Source: an uncultured Collinsella sp. (GTDB lineage Bacteria > Actinomycetota > Coriobacteriia > Coriobacteriales > Coriobacteriaceae). From it: a stretch of 64,000 nt of DNA. Below, one piece after another: positions 34,171 to 42,484 of this stretch. The notes beneath the pieces are model-generated. The model ran no database searches, was not told where the DNA came from, and was given only the letters and a program-made list of their open reading frames with translations. The DNA lies in assembly GCA_900541065.1 (NCBI GenBank), contig UQIE01000012.1, forward strand, positions 1 to 64,000, in the 5' to 3' direction. Numbering within the stretch: the first letter of the stretch is position 1; each line of letters opens with the position of its first letter. The position numbers and the translations under genes are program-made.

Positions 34171-35196
34171 ATGAAACAGTACACGGTTGCTATTTTGGGC
34201 GCGACGGGAGCCGTGGGCACCCAGATGCTCGAGTGCCTCAACGAGCAGGAGTTCCCGGTCGGCAAGCTCAAGCTGTTGGCAAGCGCACGCTCCGCGGGCA
34301 AGACCGTCGAGTTCCGCGGCGAGCAAATCGTGATCGAAGAGGCTTGCCCCGAGGCCTTTGAGGGCTGTGACATTGTGCTTGGCGCTGCCGGCGACGATAT
34401 CGCCAAGGAATTGCTGCCCGAGGCCGTAAAGCGCGGCGCCGTCGTGGTCGACAACAGCCATGCCTTCCGCATGGATCCCGAGGTGCCGCTGGTCGTGCCC
34501 GAGATCAATGCCGACGACATCAAGTGGCATCACGGCCTTATCGCCAACCCCAACTGCGCGACCATTATCGGCCTGGTTCCCACCTGGCCGCTGCACCAGC
34601 TTGCCGGCGTGAAGCGTATGATCGTGTCCACGTATCAGGCAGCTTCGGGCGCTGGCGCGCCCGGTATGGCCGAGCTCGAGGCTCAGCTGGCCGCCCTGGG
34701 CCGTGGCGAGGAGATTCCCGAGCCGCGCGCGTTTGCCGCCCAGCTGGCGAGCAACCTGATTCCGCAGATTGGCGGCGTCAAGGAGGAGGGCTTTACCTCC
34801 GAGGAGATGAAGCTGCAAAACGAGGGCCGTAAGATCATGCACCTGCCCGAGCTGCGCGTGAACTGCACCTGCGTGCGCGTGCCTGTGCTGCGCTCGCACT
34901 CCGAGAGCATTACGCTCGAGTTCGAGCGTGACATCACGGTCGAGGAGGCTCGTGCTGCGCTCGCTGCCGCTCCGGGCGTCAAGCTGGTTGACGACATGGC
35001 TGCCGAGGATGCACACGACCGCTTCCCCATGCCGATGGATACGTCCGACCAGGACCTGATTTGGGTCGGTCGCGTGCGCCGCGACATCTCGAACCCCGAG
35101 GCCGCGCGCGGTATCACCTTCTGGTGCTGCGGCGACCAAATCCGTAAGGGCGCGGCAACCAACGCCGTCCAGATTGCCAAGCTGCTCTGCGAGTAG
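34171..35196 (+). CDS. asd: Aspartate-semialdehyde dehydrogenase
   Basis: A 341-residue NADPH enzyme that reduces aspartyl phosphate to aspartate semialdehyde. The cofactor motif is VAILGATGAVGTQML, the catalytic cysteine is Cys129 in ANPNCATIIG, and the region STYQAASGAGAPGMAEL matches the family. A conserved histidine is in RVPVLRSHSESI. ATG 34171 follows AAAGGGGGAAGC; the longer frame from 34084 adds unrelated residues. It follows lysC in the same direction. The double-stem element D begins about 15 bp after the stop. Confidence 0.95.
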   Translation: MKQYTVAILGATGAVGTQMLECLNEQEFPVGKLKLLASARSAGKTVEFRGEQIVIEEACPEAFEGCDIVLGAAGDDIAKELLPEAVKRGAVVVDNSHAFRMDPEVPLVVPEINADDIKWHHGLIANPNCATIIGLVPTWPLHQLAGVKRMIVSTYQAASGAGAPGMAELEAQLAALGRGEEIPEPRAFAAQLASNLIPQIGGVKEEGFTSEEMKLQNEGRKIMHLPELRVNCTCVRVPVLRSHSESITLEFERDITVEEARAALAAAPGVKLVDDMAAEDAHDRFPMPMDTSDQDLIWVGRVRRDISNPEAARGITFWCCGDQIRKGAATNAVQIAKLLCE

Positions 35197-35211
35197 TGTG
35201 ACCTGTCCGGC

Positions 35212-35334
35212 GGGGCCGGGCTTGGTTTTCAGAACGTCCTCGACCATGTGTGGCGCCTTGTCCTGCTCCTTCGGAGCCGCGGACAAGGCGCCACACTGGT
35301 CTGCGGAGTGTTCTGAAAACCAAGCCCGGCCCCC
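35212..35334 (+). repeat. Double-stem element with conserved internal loop (copy D)
   Basis: Outer arms at about 35212-35235 and 35310-35333 pair (GGGGCCGGGCTTGGTTTTC core) with one indel. Inner arms at 35248-35263 and 35281-35296 pair over 16 bp. The unpaired sides read GTCCTCGACCAT and TGGTCTGCGGAGT. It is located directly after asd in the same orientation, like copy A after the PFL radical-domain gene. Confidence 0.78.
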
Positions 35335-35494
35335 GCCTGCGATGACGCTGCTACGAGCGGCCTGCGATGGGGCCGTTGTCGGTTGGGACTGCTGGGCTGA
35401 TGTGGGGGCACGTGGCTGTTGCGGGCCCTGGTCCCGGCGGCGGCCTCGGCGCTTCGCGCCTGCTGCCTGCGGGGACTTTGGGGTGGGGCCGAAT

Positions 35495-35676
35495 CGAAGG
35501 TGAATGGTTTTCCGAGAAGTGAACGACCTATTTTGGACCCTTGAAGCATTGGCATATTTTTGCCGCCATTTCCTGCGGTTTTATCGCATGAATCCTGCTG
35601 TTTTGCAGTCAAAAAATGCGGATGCTTCGGGGCCCTAGTTTTACTCGTTCACTTCTCGGAAAACCATTCACCTTCG
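35495..35676. repeat. 182-bp multi-stem palindromic element with 32-bp perfect ends
   Basis: Positions 35495-35526 and 35645-35676 are perfect complements. Inside, GAAGCAT, CAT and TTTTTG segments pair with their partners before 35640, separated by small symmetric bulges. Two small hairpins (CCGC..GCGG and CTGC..GCAG) form the tips. No coding potential. It resembles a structured mobile repeat or a MITE-like unit. The flanking stretches 35335-35494 and 35677-35834 hold no recognised gene; the latter presumably carries the ogt promoter. Confidence 0.75.
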
Positions 35677-35834
35677 TTTTTGCCGGACATCGTTTTGGGC
35701 GTTGCGACTCGGTATCGGCCGATATTGAGAGGGAAAACGCCCTCTCTTGGACAATCGAGTCTGTCCGGACGTATCTGCGAGGTTGTCTGCACAATTCGCG
35801 GTATTATGGTGCGGAGTTTTGAAAGGAGCCGCTG

Positions 35835-36413
35835 GTGGTCACGACGACGTTTGCTTCGCCTTTGGGCGAAATCTTGCTTGCCGCTGATGGCCGCGGTTTG
35901 ACGGGGCTTTGGTTTGAGGGTCAGGAGCACTTTGGCTCTACGCTGCTCAAAGAGGATGCGGAGTATGTCGTAGGTGCCGATGCGGTTTCTGGTACCGGTG
36001 GGATGTCTTCGGTGAGTCCGGCAAATGGCGCGGCATCTTCGGTGCTTGAGCGTTCTTGGGCTTGGCTGAATGCTTATTTTGCGGGGCAGGAGCCTCGGTT
36101 TACGCCGCCGTTGCATATGATTGGCACGGCGTTTCAGCGTGAGGTTTGGTTTGAGCTGCTTTCTATCCCGCGTGGCGAGGTCGCTACGTATGGTGAGATC
36201 GCCCAGCGTGTTGCGGCTCGACATCGTGTACCGGGAAACGAAGCACCCGTTGTGTCTCCCCGTGCCGTGGGGGCCGCGGTCGCGCGTAATCCCATTTCGA
36301 TTATCGTGCCGTGCCATCGCGTGGTCGCGGCCGACGGCTCGCTTAACGGATATGCCGGCGGCCTCGACCGTAAGGAGTGGCTGCTCCGGCTTGAGGGCGC
36401 GTACGAGGAATAA
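35835..36413 (+). CDS. ogt: Methylated-DNA-[protein]-cysteine S-methyltransferase
   Basis: A 192-residue suicide repair protein that removes alkyl groups from O6-alkylguanine in DNA. The acceptor Cys160 lies in the invariant IIVPCHRVV motif, followed by ADGSLNGYAGGLDRKEWLL. The DNA-binding helix region FQREVWFELLSIPRGEVATYGEIA precedes it. Two low-complexity insertions (about residues 46-70 and 132-141) make it slightly longer than usual. The start is GTG 35835 with AAAGGAG six bases upstream. It stands alone, with no ada-type regulator domain. Confidence 0.93.
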   Translation: MVTTTFASPLGEILLAADGRGLTGLWFEGQEHFGSTLLKEDAEYVVGADAVSGTGGMSSVSPANGAASSVLERSWAWLNAYFAGQEPRFTPPLHMIGTAFQREVWFELLSIPRGEVATYGEIAQRVAARHRVPGNEAPVVSPRAVGAAVARNPISIIVPCHRVVAADGSLNGYAGGLDRKEWLLRLEGAYEE

Positions 36414-36477
36414 CGTTCGAGCACTTTGCATAGCCAAGACGCCGTTTCCGGTTGAGACCACCTGCTTGGACATCCAT

Positions 36478-36693
36478 CTACGCCCGCTTCTGCAGGGCGT
36501 AGATCGACTTATCCATGTTGAACAGGTAAGCCACGACGCAGACAATAAAGAACTTCGGCAAGTCGCCAAAGCCGAAGACTTCGCAGCCAATCAGGATGGG
36601 TGCGAGCAGCGTATTGGTGGCGCTGCCAAAGACGGCTGCGTAGCCCAGCGCGGCGCAAAGCGCGATGGACATGCCGAGTTGAGCCTCGTTATG
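36478..36693 (-). pseudogene. Remnant of a ClC-type chloride channel (C-terminal tail)
   Basis: Only about 70 residues remain: NEAQLGMSIALCAALGYAAV, then FGSATNTLLAPILIGCEVFG, and FFIVCVVAYLFNMDKSIYAL to a stop. This is the last two membrane helices of a voltage-gated chloride channel family protein, normally about 400 residues. The N-terminal portion is absent. The coding sequence runs straight into a truncated Abi gene at about 36694-36710, in a different frame. A deletion removed the rest of both genes. A 64-residue start at 36672 exists but is unlikely to be functional. Confidence 0.7.
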
Positions 36694-37040
36694 GCGACAT
36701 CTGGGTAACAGAAAGGCCCGCGTTCCTCAGAGGCAAGATAGGCAATTCTGCTTCTGAGGTAGATCTCAATTCTGCCGACCGCATCAAACATTAACTGCCG
36801 GAGGGCTCGGTCAAATTCATACGTGTAGATGATGGTTTCGAATGTTGTGCCTTCGCGAAAGATGGTAATCCCGGACTTGCATTTGGTTTTGTAGGGAAAC
36901 CAGTAGGCCGACAGTCTGTAGTGGCCGACTTCGACCAAAGCTCGCTCGAGTTCGCTTTGATCAGAGCACTTAAGACCCCTGTATTCTGTCAATAGTGCTA
37001 TTTGTTCGTTGATGGATATCCGCGACTTCCGGTATTTCAT
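36694..37040 (-). pseudogene. Truncated Abi family (AbiD/AbiF-like) gene
   Basis: The N-terminal ~115 residues resemble Abi_2/AbiF abortive-infection proteins: SINEQIALLTEYRGLKC, then LVEVGHYRLSAYWFPYK, FETIIYTYEFDRALRQLM, and FDAVGRIEIYLRSRIAYLAS. Normal members are about 300 residues. Here homology ends at GPFCYPDVAI and the frame continues out of phase through the chloride-channel remnant to 36591, giving a 149-residue hybrid. GC content is lower than that of the surroundings, consistent with acquisition. Abi proteins stop phage spread by halting the host; this copy is probably inactive. Confidence 0.7.
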
Positions 37041-37211
37041 TTAAGCCTCTTGATAGAAAAAGAGCTGGAGTTGCGCATCGTTGAGAGGCTTTCCAGCTTT
37101 AGCAAAACAAACTTATAAGATGCGACGGGCCGCGTCAAGATAATTACCGGACGGCCTAGGAGGCGGCTGGTTGACTGGCTTAAAACCTAGCGCGTGAAAT
37201 GACGCTCCATG

Positions 37212-37850
37212 CTATTCGGCGCGCTTGATAGGATGACGAACCACAGTCTTAAGTTTCTCCGGTGCACATTTGCGCGGATCGGAGAGATAGATTTCGTGAT
37301 GTAAACGGGTGTCTGAGAAGTCGGGAACATAGCCCTGCTCGATCGTGTATTCATTCATAGCGCCTACGGTCGCCGGTTCGTTGCCGTAGGGCCCGGTGTG
37401 CATGCATTGAACGCAGAGACCCTCGTCAACTTTAAGCAGCTCGACGGCGGAAAAGTCCAGTTTCTTTTTGGTCGTGGCTTCCGCGACTGCCCAGTCAAAG
37501 TCATCTCGGGTGACGAAATCGGGCAGGCGAATGCACGAGATAAAGTTGAAATCGTCCTTGCGTACATAATCGATGTCGCCGCTCGGGGAGTCTTGCCACC
37601 AGAAACCCTCGAGCGGCGGTACCACAAAGTCGAAATAGCCCTCGATACTCCTTGAGCCTTTCTTCGACATCTTGACGGTATAGGCGATGCCGTAAAGTAG
37701 CGGCAAGGCGTTTTGATACTCGCCACCTTCGGTATTTGGGTCGCCCTTTCCGCGAACGGCAACGTAGCTCATAGGCGGGACAGTTACGATACTCGGCTTG
37801 CTTGCAGGTTTGTAGAGCTCTTTGCATTCTTTCTTAAAGTCGAACGCCAT
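37212..37850 (-). CDS. GyrI-like small-molecule-binding domain protein
   Basis: A 212-residue cytoplasmic protein. The start MAFDFKKECKELYKPASKPS, then VPPMSYVAVRGKGDPN, and GIAYTVKMSKKGS match the GyrI-like (SOUL/AraC-ligand-like) family of about 200-residue stand-alone proteins. LCVQCMHTGPYGNEPATVGAMNEYT and RLHHEIYLSDPRKCAPEKLKT are the typical C-terminal features. These bind small aromatic compounds in known cases. ATG 37850 follows AAAGGCGG. No DNA-binding domain is present. The ligand and role here are unknown. Confidence 0.85.
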   Translation of the reverse strand: MAFDFKKECKELYKPASKPSIVTVPPMSYVAVRGKGDPNTEGGEYQNALPLLYGIAYTVKMSKKGSRSIEGYFDFVVPPLEGFWWQDSPSGDIDYVRKDDFNFISCIRLPDFVTRDDFDWAVAEATTKKKLDFSAVELLKVDEGLCVQCMHTGPYGNEPATVGAMNEYTIEQGYVPDFSDTRLHHEIYLSDPRKCAPEKLKTVVRHPIKRAE

Positions 37851-38033
37851 GTTGGCCGCCTTTCTGCGTATTGGCCTGCTTAGATAACGGAATCATATCA
37901 TAGAAACGAACAGCTGTTCGAATGATTTTGCTGACAGATAGAGATGCGTGCGTTGTGTTTGGCGGTCGGCCTGACCCCGTCGATGATTTCTCTGCCTCCC
38001 CGGCGCCTCATCTATGGCTGTCGTTTCCCCATA

Positions 38034-38072
38034 TAAAACCTGCCAAAATGAACCTGTCCCTTTTTGGTCGGC
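38034..38072 (-). repeat. Palindromic repeat family 1, reverse copy
   Basis: ATAAAACCTGCCAAAATGAA, then CCTGTCCCTTTTTGG, is the reverse complement of the copies at 6459 and 47645. It lies in the 270-bp gap before the FtsX-type ABC pair, about 50 bp before the ATPase start. Confidence 0.75.
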
Positions 38073-38121
38073 GTGAAATGGGTAATACTAAAGAGTTATC
38101 CGACCAGATGGGAACCGATCG

Positions 38122-38823
38122 ATGGCCTATATCGAATTCAAAGACGTCATCAAAGCATACGGCGAGGGCGATGCCCGCATCCATGCGCTCGACGGCGCGA
38201 GCTTTACCGTTGAGCGCGGTGAGCTCGCCATTATCCTGGGCGCTTCGGGCGCCGGCAAGACTACGGCGCTCAACATCCTAGGCGGCATGGATACGGTAAC
38301 CTCCGGCTCCGTGACAGTGGACGGGCGCGACGTGAGCTCTGCCAACGAGGCGCAGCTTGTGGAGTACCGCCGCGCCGACGTCGGCTTTGTCTTTCAGTTC
38401 TACAATCTGGTTCCCAACCTGACGGCGCTCGAAAACGTTGAGCTTGCAGCTCAGATCTGCCCCGATTCGCTCGATGCCGAACAGACGCTTCGCCAGGTTG
38501 GCCTGGGCGAGCGCCTCGCCAACTTCCCCGCGCAGCTTTCGGGCGGCGAGCAGCAGCGCGTGTCCATTGCCCGCGCACTGGCCAAGAACCCCAAGCTTCT
38601 TTTATGCGACGAGCCCACGGGCGCGCTCGACTATAAAACCGGCAAGCAGATCTTGCAGCTGCTGCAGGATACCTGCCGCAAGCAGGGCATTACGGTCATC
38701 ATCATCACGCACAACTCCGCGCTTGCGCCCATGGCCGATCGCCTGATCCGCTTTAAGAGTGGTCGCGTGGAGAGCGAGACGGTCCAGCAAAATCCCGTGC
38801 CTATCGAGACGATCGAGTGGTAG
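38122..38823 (+). CDS. ABC transporter ATP-binding protein (MacB/LolD type)
   Basis: A 233-residue ATPase with Walker A GASGAGKT (40-47), signature LSGGEQQRVSIARAL, Walker B LLLCDEPTGALD and the H-loop histidine in IIITHNSAL. The sequence class is that of MacB/LolD/FtsE, which power FtsX-fold permeases and often extract peptides or lipoproteins or signal rather than import. It is followed within 6 bp by such a permease, so they form one transporter. Upstream GGGAA gives a modest ribosome binding site. The substrate is unknown. Confidence 0.92.
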   Translation: MAYIEFKDVIKAYGEGDARIHALDGASFTVERGELAIILGASGAGKTTALNILGGMDTVTSGSVTVDGRDVSSANEAQLVEYRRADVGFVFQFYNLVPNLTALENVELAAQICPDSLDAEQTLRQVGLGERLANFPAQLSGGEQQRVSIARALAKNPKLLLCDEPTGALDYKTGKQILQLLQDTCRKQGITVIIITHNSALAPMADRLIRFKSGRVESETVQQNPVPIETIEW

Positions 38824-38828
38824 CGCCC

Positions 38829-41594
38829 ATGGACCAGGACCGCCAAAACAGCCAAAACCACGATACGGAGCGCGCGGGTCGCGACCGGGAGTTTGCGACC
38901 TACCGCACCGCTCAGAGCTCAAACGATATGGTGCCGACGGTTTTTCGCCGTGGCATCTACCGTACAATCCGCGGCAGTCTTAAGCGCTTCTTGTCTATCG
39001 TGGTCATCACCGCGCTTGGCGTGAGCGTGATGTGCGGTCTTAAGGCAGGCTGCGAAGATTTGCGCGATTCGGTCGACGCCTATTTTGACCAGCAGAATGT
39101 CTATGACATTAACGTGCAGTCGACCTATGGCCTTACGCGCGACGATCTTGCGGCTATCCAAGAGGTCGACGGCGTCGAGACGGCCGAGGGTATCTACACC
39201 GAGACCGCCTACACCGCCGTGGGCACAACACGCGAGCGCGTGATCGTGCAAAGTCTTTCCAAGGAGAATATCGATCAACCGGTGCTGGTGAGCGGCGATT
39301 TGCCCGAGAGCGCCGATGAGGTCGCGGTGACTTCGAAGTTCCTGAAGGCTTCGGGCAAAAAGCTCGGCGATACGGTGAGTTTTGCCGCCAATGACGCGAG
39401 CTCGTCGAACCAAAGTGCCAAGGACCAGTTTGCCGCGGGCGATTACACCATTACGGCCGAGGTCCTCGATCCCACCGACGTGAGCTCCGACTCGACAGTC
39501 AACGCCTTTCGCGCTGCTTCGGCTGCGGACTATAAGTTCTATGTGAACGAGGACGCCGCGACATCTTCTTCCTACTCCTCGGTCCACGTGATCGTCGAGG
39601 GAGCCAAGAGCCTCAGCTCCTATTCGGACGCCTACACGACAAAGATCAACGAGGTCAAGGGCAATATCGAGAAGATCCGCGAGGAGCGTGAGAAGGCACG
39701 TGCTCAGGAGTTGACGGTTGACACGCCGGCAAGCTTAGATGCGGCCGAACGCCAGGCGAATATGCTCTTTGGGATTGAACAGGGCAACATCGACCGTATG
39801 GCCGAGGGCAGCGAGGAGCGCGTCCAAGCTCAGGCCGAGTTGGACCAGCGCCGCGCCGCCGCCAACCAACAATTCGCCGATGCCCGCGCCGAGCTTTCCG
39901 ATCTAGGCGAATGTACGTGGTACATCCAGGACCGCGGCAATATCGCAAGCTACTCGAGCGTGGAAAGCGATAGCTCGTCAATTGAGGCCATCGCCACGGT
40001 GTTCCCGTTTATCTTCTTTATCGTCGCCGTGCTCATCAGCCTTACCACCGCTACGCGCATGGTCGAGGAGGAGCGCACGCTTATTGGCCTGTACAAGGCG
40101 CTCGGCTATTCACGTGGGCGTATTCTGTCCAAATACGTGGACTACTCGCTGTGGGCGTGTCTGATCGGCGGCGTGCTCGGCAACATCATCGGATTTGTGG
40201 GCCTGCCGCTGTTCCTGTTTACGGTGTTCGACGACATGTACTCGCTGCCCCAGATGCTGCTTTCGTACGATATCGTGTCTTCACTCGTGTCGGTGGCGCT
40301 GTTTGCCGTGGGCGTGGTGGGCGCTACGATTATCGCCTGCCGCCACGAGATGTCCGAGACCCCAGCCTCGCTTATGCGTCCCAAGGCCCCGCGTGCCGGC
40401 TCGCGCATCTTGCTTGAGCGCATCGGCTTTATCTGGCGTCGCATGGGCTTTTTGAACAAGGTGGCGGCGCGTAACCTGTTCCGCTACAAAAAGCGCGCCT
40501 TTATGACCATCTTTGGCATCGCGGGCTGCACAGCGCTTGTAATTTGCGGCATGGGCATTCGTGATACGTCGGTCGCGCTGTCGCCCAAGCAGTACGGCCA
40601 CGTCACGCGCTACGATCTGCTGGCGGTCGCCAATCCCGACGATTTTTCACAGACGTGCGCGGCATTGGATGGGCGCAGCGCGTCCAATGATTCCAACGTG
40701 ACCGTGACTTCGACGCTGCCGATTATGACCGACAACGTCACCTTTACATTTGGCGGCAAGAGCGAGACTGTGCAGCTGATCGTGGTGCCCGATGACCGCA
40801 CGAGTGACTTGGGCGATTACGTGCGTCTGGAGGATGAGTCCAAAGAACCGCTGCCTTTGCGTGACGGAGACGTGTATCTGAGCAAAAGTTCACAGCTGGT
40901 GCTGGGGATTCAGCCGGGCGATACGGCTCACGTCCAGGATTCGTCGCTCAATGTTGCCAAGGTCAAAGTCAGCGACATTTCGCTTAACTATCTGGGCAAC
41001 ACGCTTTACATGACGCAGGGCACCTATGAGCGCACGTTCGGCCGAAGCGCGCGTCTTAACGGCATCTTTGCACTGCTCAAGGGTTCGTCGGCCGACCAGA
41101 TTGCGTTTAGCAAGAATCTTAAGAGTGACGGTTGGCTTACGATTTCGAGTACGGCCGAGCATTGGGAAAACTATGAGGCGAACTTTACGATTATCAATTC
41201 GGTCGTGGTGCTCGTGACCTTTATGGCGGCGTGCCTGTCGTTTGTGGTGGTGTTTACGCTGTCCAACACGAATATCTCCGAGCGCGAGCGCGAGCTGGCG
41301 ACCATTAAGGTGTTGGGCTTCCGTCGCGGCGAGGTGCACCACTACGTCAACAAGGAGACGTTGATCCTCACGGCGATTGGCGCCGCACTGGGCGTACCGC
41401 TAGGCGGCTTGCTGGCCGAGAGTTTTACGTACATCCTGCAGATGCCGTCGCTGTATTTTGATGTTGAGGTCGAGCCGCTGAGCTACGTGCTATCCGTGTT
41501 GCTGGCCTTTGCCTTTACGTTTATCGTCAACCTTGCCACCAATCGAACGCTCAACAAGATCGACATGGTCGGCGCCCTCAAGAGCGCCGAGTAA
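38829..41594 (+). CDS. FtsX-family ABC transporter permease
   Basis: A 921-residue membrane protein with ten-helix architecture. An N-terminal helix (about 45-65) is followed by a large external domain with a coiled-coil-like stretch (INEVKGNIEKIREEREKARA, then RQANMLFGIEQGNIDRMAEG). Three helices (about 390-510) carry EEERTLIGLYKALGYSRGRI; these are the first FtsX repeat. A central helix starts the second half, a second external domain follows, and the final three helices carry ERERELATIKVLGFRRGEVH. I chose ATG 38829, five bases after the ATPase stop. It partners the upstream ATPase. The large coiled-coil extracellular part is like that of cell-surface or lipid-handling permeases. Confidence 0.9.
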   Translation: MDQDRQNSQNHDTERAGRDREFATYRTAQSSNDMVPTVFRRGIYRTIRGSLKRFLSIVVITALGVSVMCGLKAGCEDLRDSVDAYFDQQNVYDINVQSTYGLTRDDLAAIQEVDGVETAEGIYTETAYTAVGTTRERVIVQSLSKENIDQPVLVSGDLPESADEVAVTSKFLKASGKKLGDTVSFAANDASSSNQSAKDQFAAGDYTITAEVLDPTDVSSDSTVNAFRAASAADYKFYVNEDAATSSSYSSVHVIVEGAKSLSSYSDAYTTKINEVKGNIEKIREEREKARAQELTVDTPASLDAAERQANMLFGIEQGNIDRMAEGSEERVQAQAELDQRRAAANQQFADARAELSDLGECTWYIQDRGNIASYSSVESDSSSIEAIATVFPFIFFIVAVLISLTTATRMVEEERTLIGLYKALGYSRGRILSKYVDYSLWACLIGGVLGNIIGFVGLPLFLFTVFDDMYSLPQMLLSYDIVSSLVSVALFAVGVVGATIIACRHEMSETPASLMRPKAPRAGSRILLERIGFIWRRMGFLNKVAARNLFRYKKRAFMTIFGIAGCTALVICGMGIRDTSVALSPKQYGHVTRYDLLAVANPDDFSQTCAALDGRSASNDSNVTVTSTLPIMTDNVTFTFGGKSETVQLIVVPDDRTSDLGDYVRLEDESKEPLPLRDGDVYLSKSSQLVLGIQPGDTAHVQDSSLNVAKVKVSDISLNYLGNTLYMTQGTYERTFGRSARLNGIFALLKGSSADQIAFSKNLKSDGWLTISSTAEHWENYEANFTIINSVVVLVTFMAACLSFVVVFTLSNTNISERERELATIKVLGFRRGEVHHYVNKETLILTAIGAALGVPLGGLLAESFTYILQMPSLYFDVEVEPLSYVLSVLLAFAFTFIVNLATNRTLNKIDMVGALKSAE

Positions 41595-41640
41595 CCTGCC
41601 AAAAAGGGACAGGTATATTTTGGCAGGTTTTATCTGGGCA
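41593..41640 (+). repeat. Palindromic repeat family 1, complete copy
   Basis: AACCTGCCAAAAAGGGACAG, then GTATATTTTGGCAGGTTTTA. It begins at the stop codon of the FtsX permease gene (the stop TAA overlaps the first base) and may terminate it. Confidence 0.8.
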
Positions 41641-41710
41641 AACGCCGGACAACCATTAGGTGGCCCAGCGTTTGCCCCGTTTTGCTGGGGATGTCTGTCG
41701 TTCAGTGCTC

Positions 41711-42031
41711 TTACTGGCCAATCCAGTGTTGCGCATAGCTCTTAATGTCTTCGGTAAAACCGTCAAGGTCGTCAAGGGTGATCACGCTGTCGATAAGCAA
41801 ATTGGCTATCTCGCGGTGCATTGTGCTGCGGCGAATGTCGTTTGCAATTACGCCTGAGGACAGCTTGTCTCTATTGAGGCGCTCTTCTAGTGCCCAAAAT
41901 CTACTGGACGCTTCGCTGTCGCCGTTCAGCATCTCAACGTACTGGCCGATGAGCTTTTCCATATAACGTTCTTGCCATTGAGGAAGCATTTTCTTAAACA
42001 GCTTCCAGTCGCTTTCGGTTACGTCGCGCAT
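41711..42031 (-). CDS. Small conserved helical protein of unknown function
   Basis: A 106-residue hydrophilic, probably all-helical protein: MRDVTESDWKLFKKMLPQW, then QERYMEKLIGQYVEMLNGD, RFWALEERLNRDKLSSGVI and ITLDDLDGFTEDIKSYAQH. Similar short proteins occur widely in gut Firmicutes and Actinobacteria and are sometimes labelled multidrug transporter, which the absence of any membrane segment contradicts. I chose ATG 42031 because GGAGAAC lies just upstream; the ORF can extend to 42073 without a site. It stands alone. No function can be given. Confidence 0.72.
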   Translation of the reverse strand: MRDVTESDWKLFKKMLPQWQERYMEKLIGQYVEMLNGDSEASSRFWALEERLNRDKLSSGVIANDIRRSTMHREIANLLIDSVITLDDLDGFTEDIKSYAQHWIGQ

Positions 42032-42141
42032 ATGTTCTCCGCTCGTCAAACGGGCTTTCCATTTGCCTTTCATTCTATTTGGTTTTCGCTCGCAGGTGCG
42101 GATGAGAGGCTCTCTTTAGCCTTCGAGATTGGGCTTGAATG

Positions 42142-42313
42142 GGTCGTATGCCACAAAACGGGCCTATCTACTACGTATAATTGGATACCCTCAACCATGC
42201 CGGGAAAACGAAAAATAAAACCGCAGGTAGAAGGCCTGTCGATTTTCGAAAAAGGCGGTCATGGTTGGCCCCATCGAGTTAAACGTAGTAGATAGGCCCT
42301 TTTCGTGGCGGAC
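42142..42313. repeat. Large nested palindromic element
   Basis: GGGCCTATCTACTACGT near 42160-42176 pairs with the complement near 42280-42298. Flanking GCCAC.AAA segments extend the stem to about 42142/42313. Inside, AACCATG/CATGGTT and CGAAAAAT/ATTTTCG pair with bulges. No gene is supported between 42032 and 42484. The architecture is like the 35495-35676 element, but the sequence differs. Confidence 0.65.
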
Positions 42314-42360
42314 CATCAAACGAACGCCGACGCTTGTGCTGTAGCCGCTCCGACCATTCG

Positions 42361-42431
42361 TAAGTTGCGGTGGAATAGTTCCTAAACTCGACTACTCAAG
42401 GCTAAAACCGGAGCTATATCACCGCAACTTA
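42361..42431. repeat. GTTGCGGTGGAATAGTTCC inverted repeat, copy 2
   Basis: Arms at 42361-42382 and 42410-42431 match at 19 of 22 positions around a 27-base loop. One arm reads GGAATAGTT like copy 1, the other GATATAGCT like copy 3, so it bridges the two variants. It lies downstream of the membrane XRE regulator gene. Confidence 0.75.
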
Positions 42432-42484
42432 GGGGGGATGGGCGGGGGAGTACTAGTTGGGTGCTGCTGTCGGGCTGGGATGGT

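Noticed and set aside
41711..42031. Multidrug transporter label for the 106-residue protein
   Set aside because: The sequence is hydrophilic with no membrane helix, so a transporter function is not supported.
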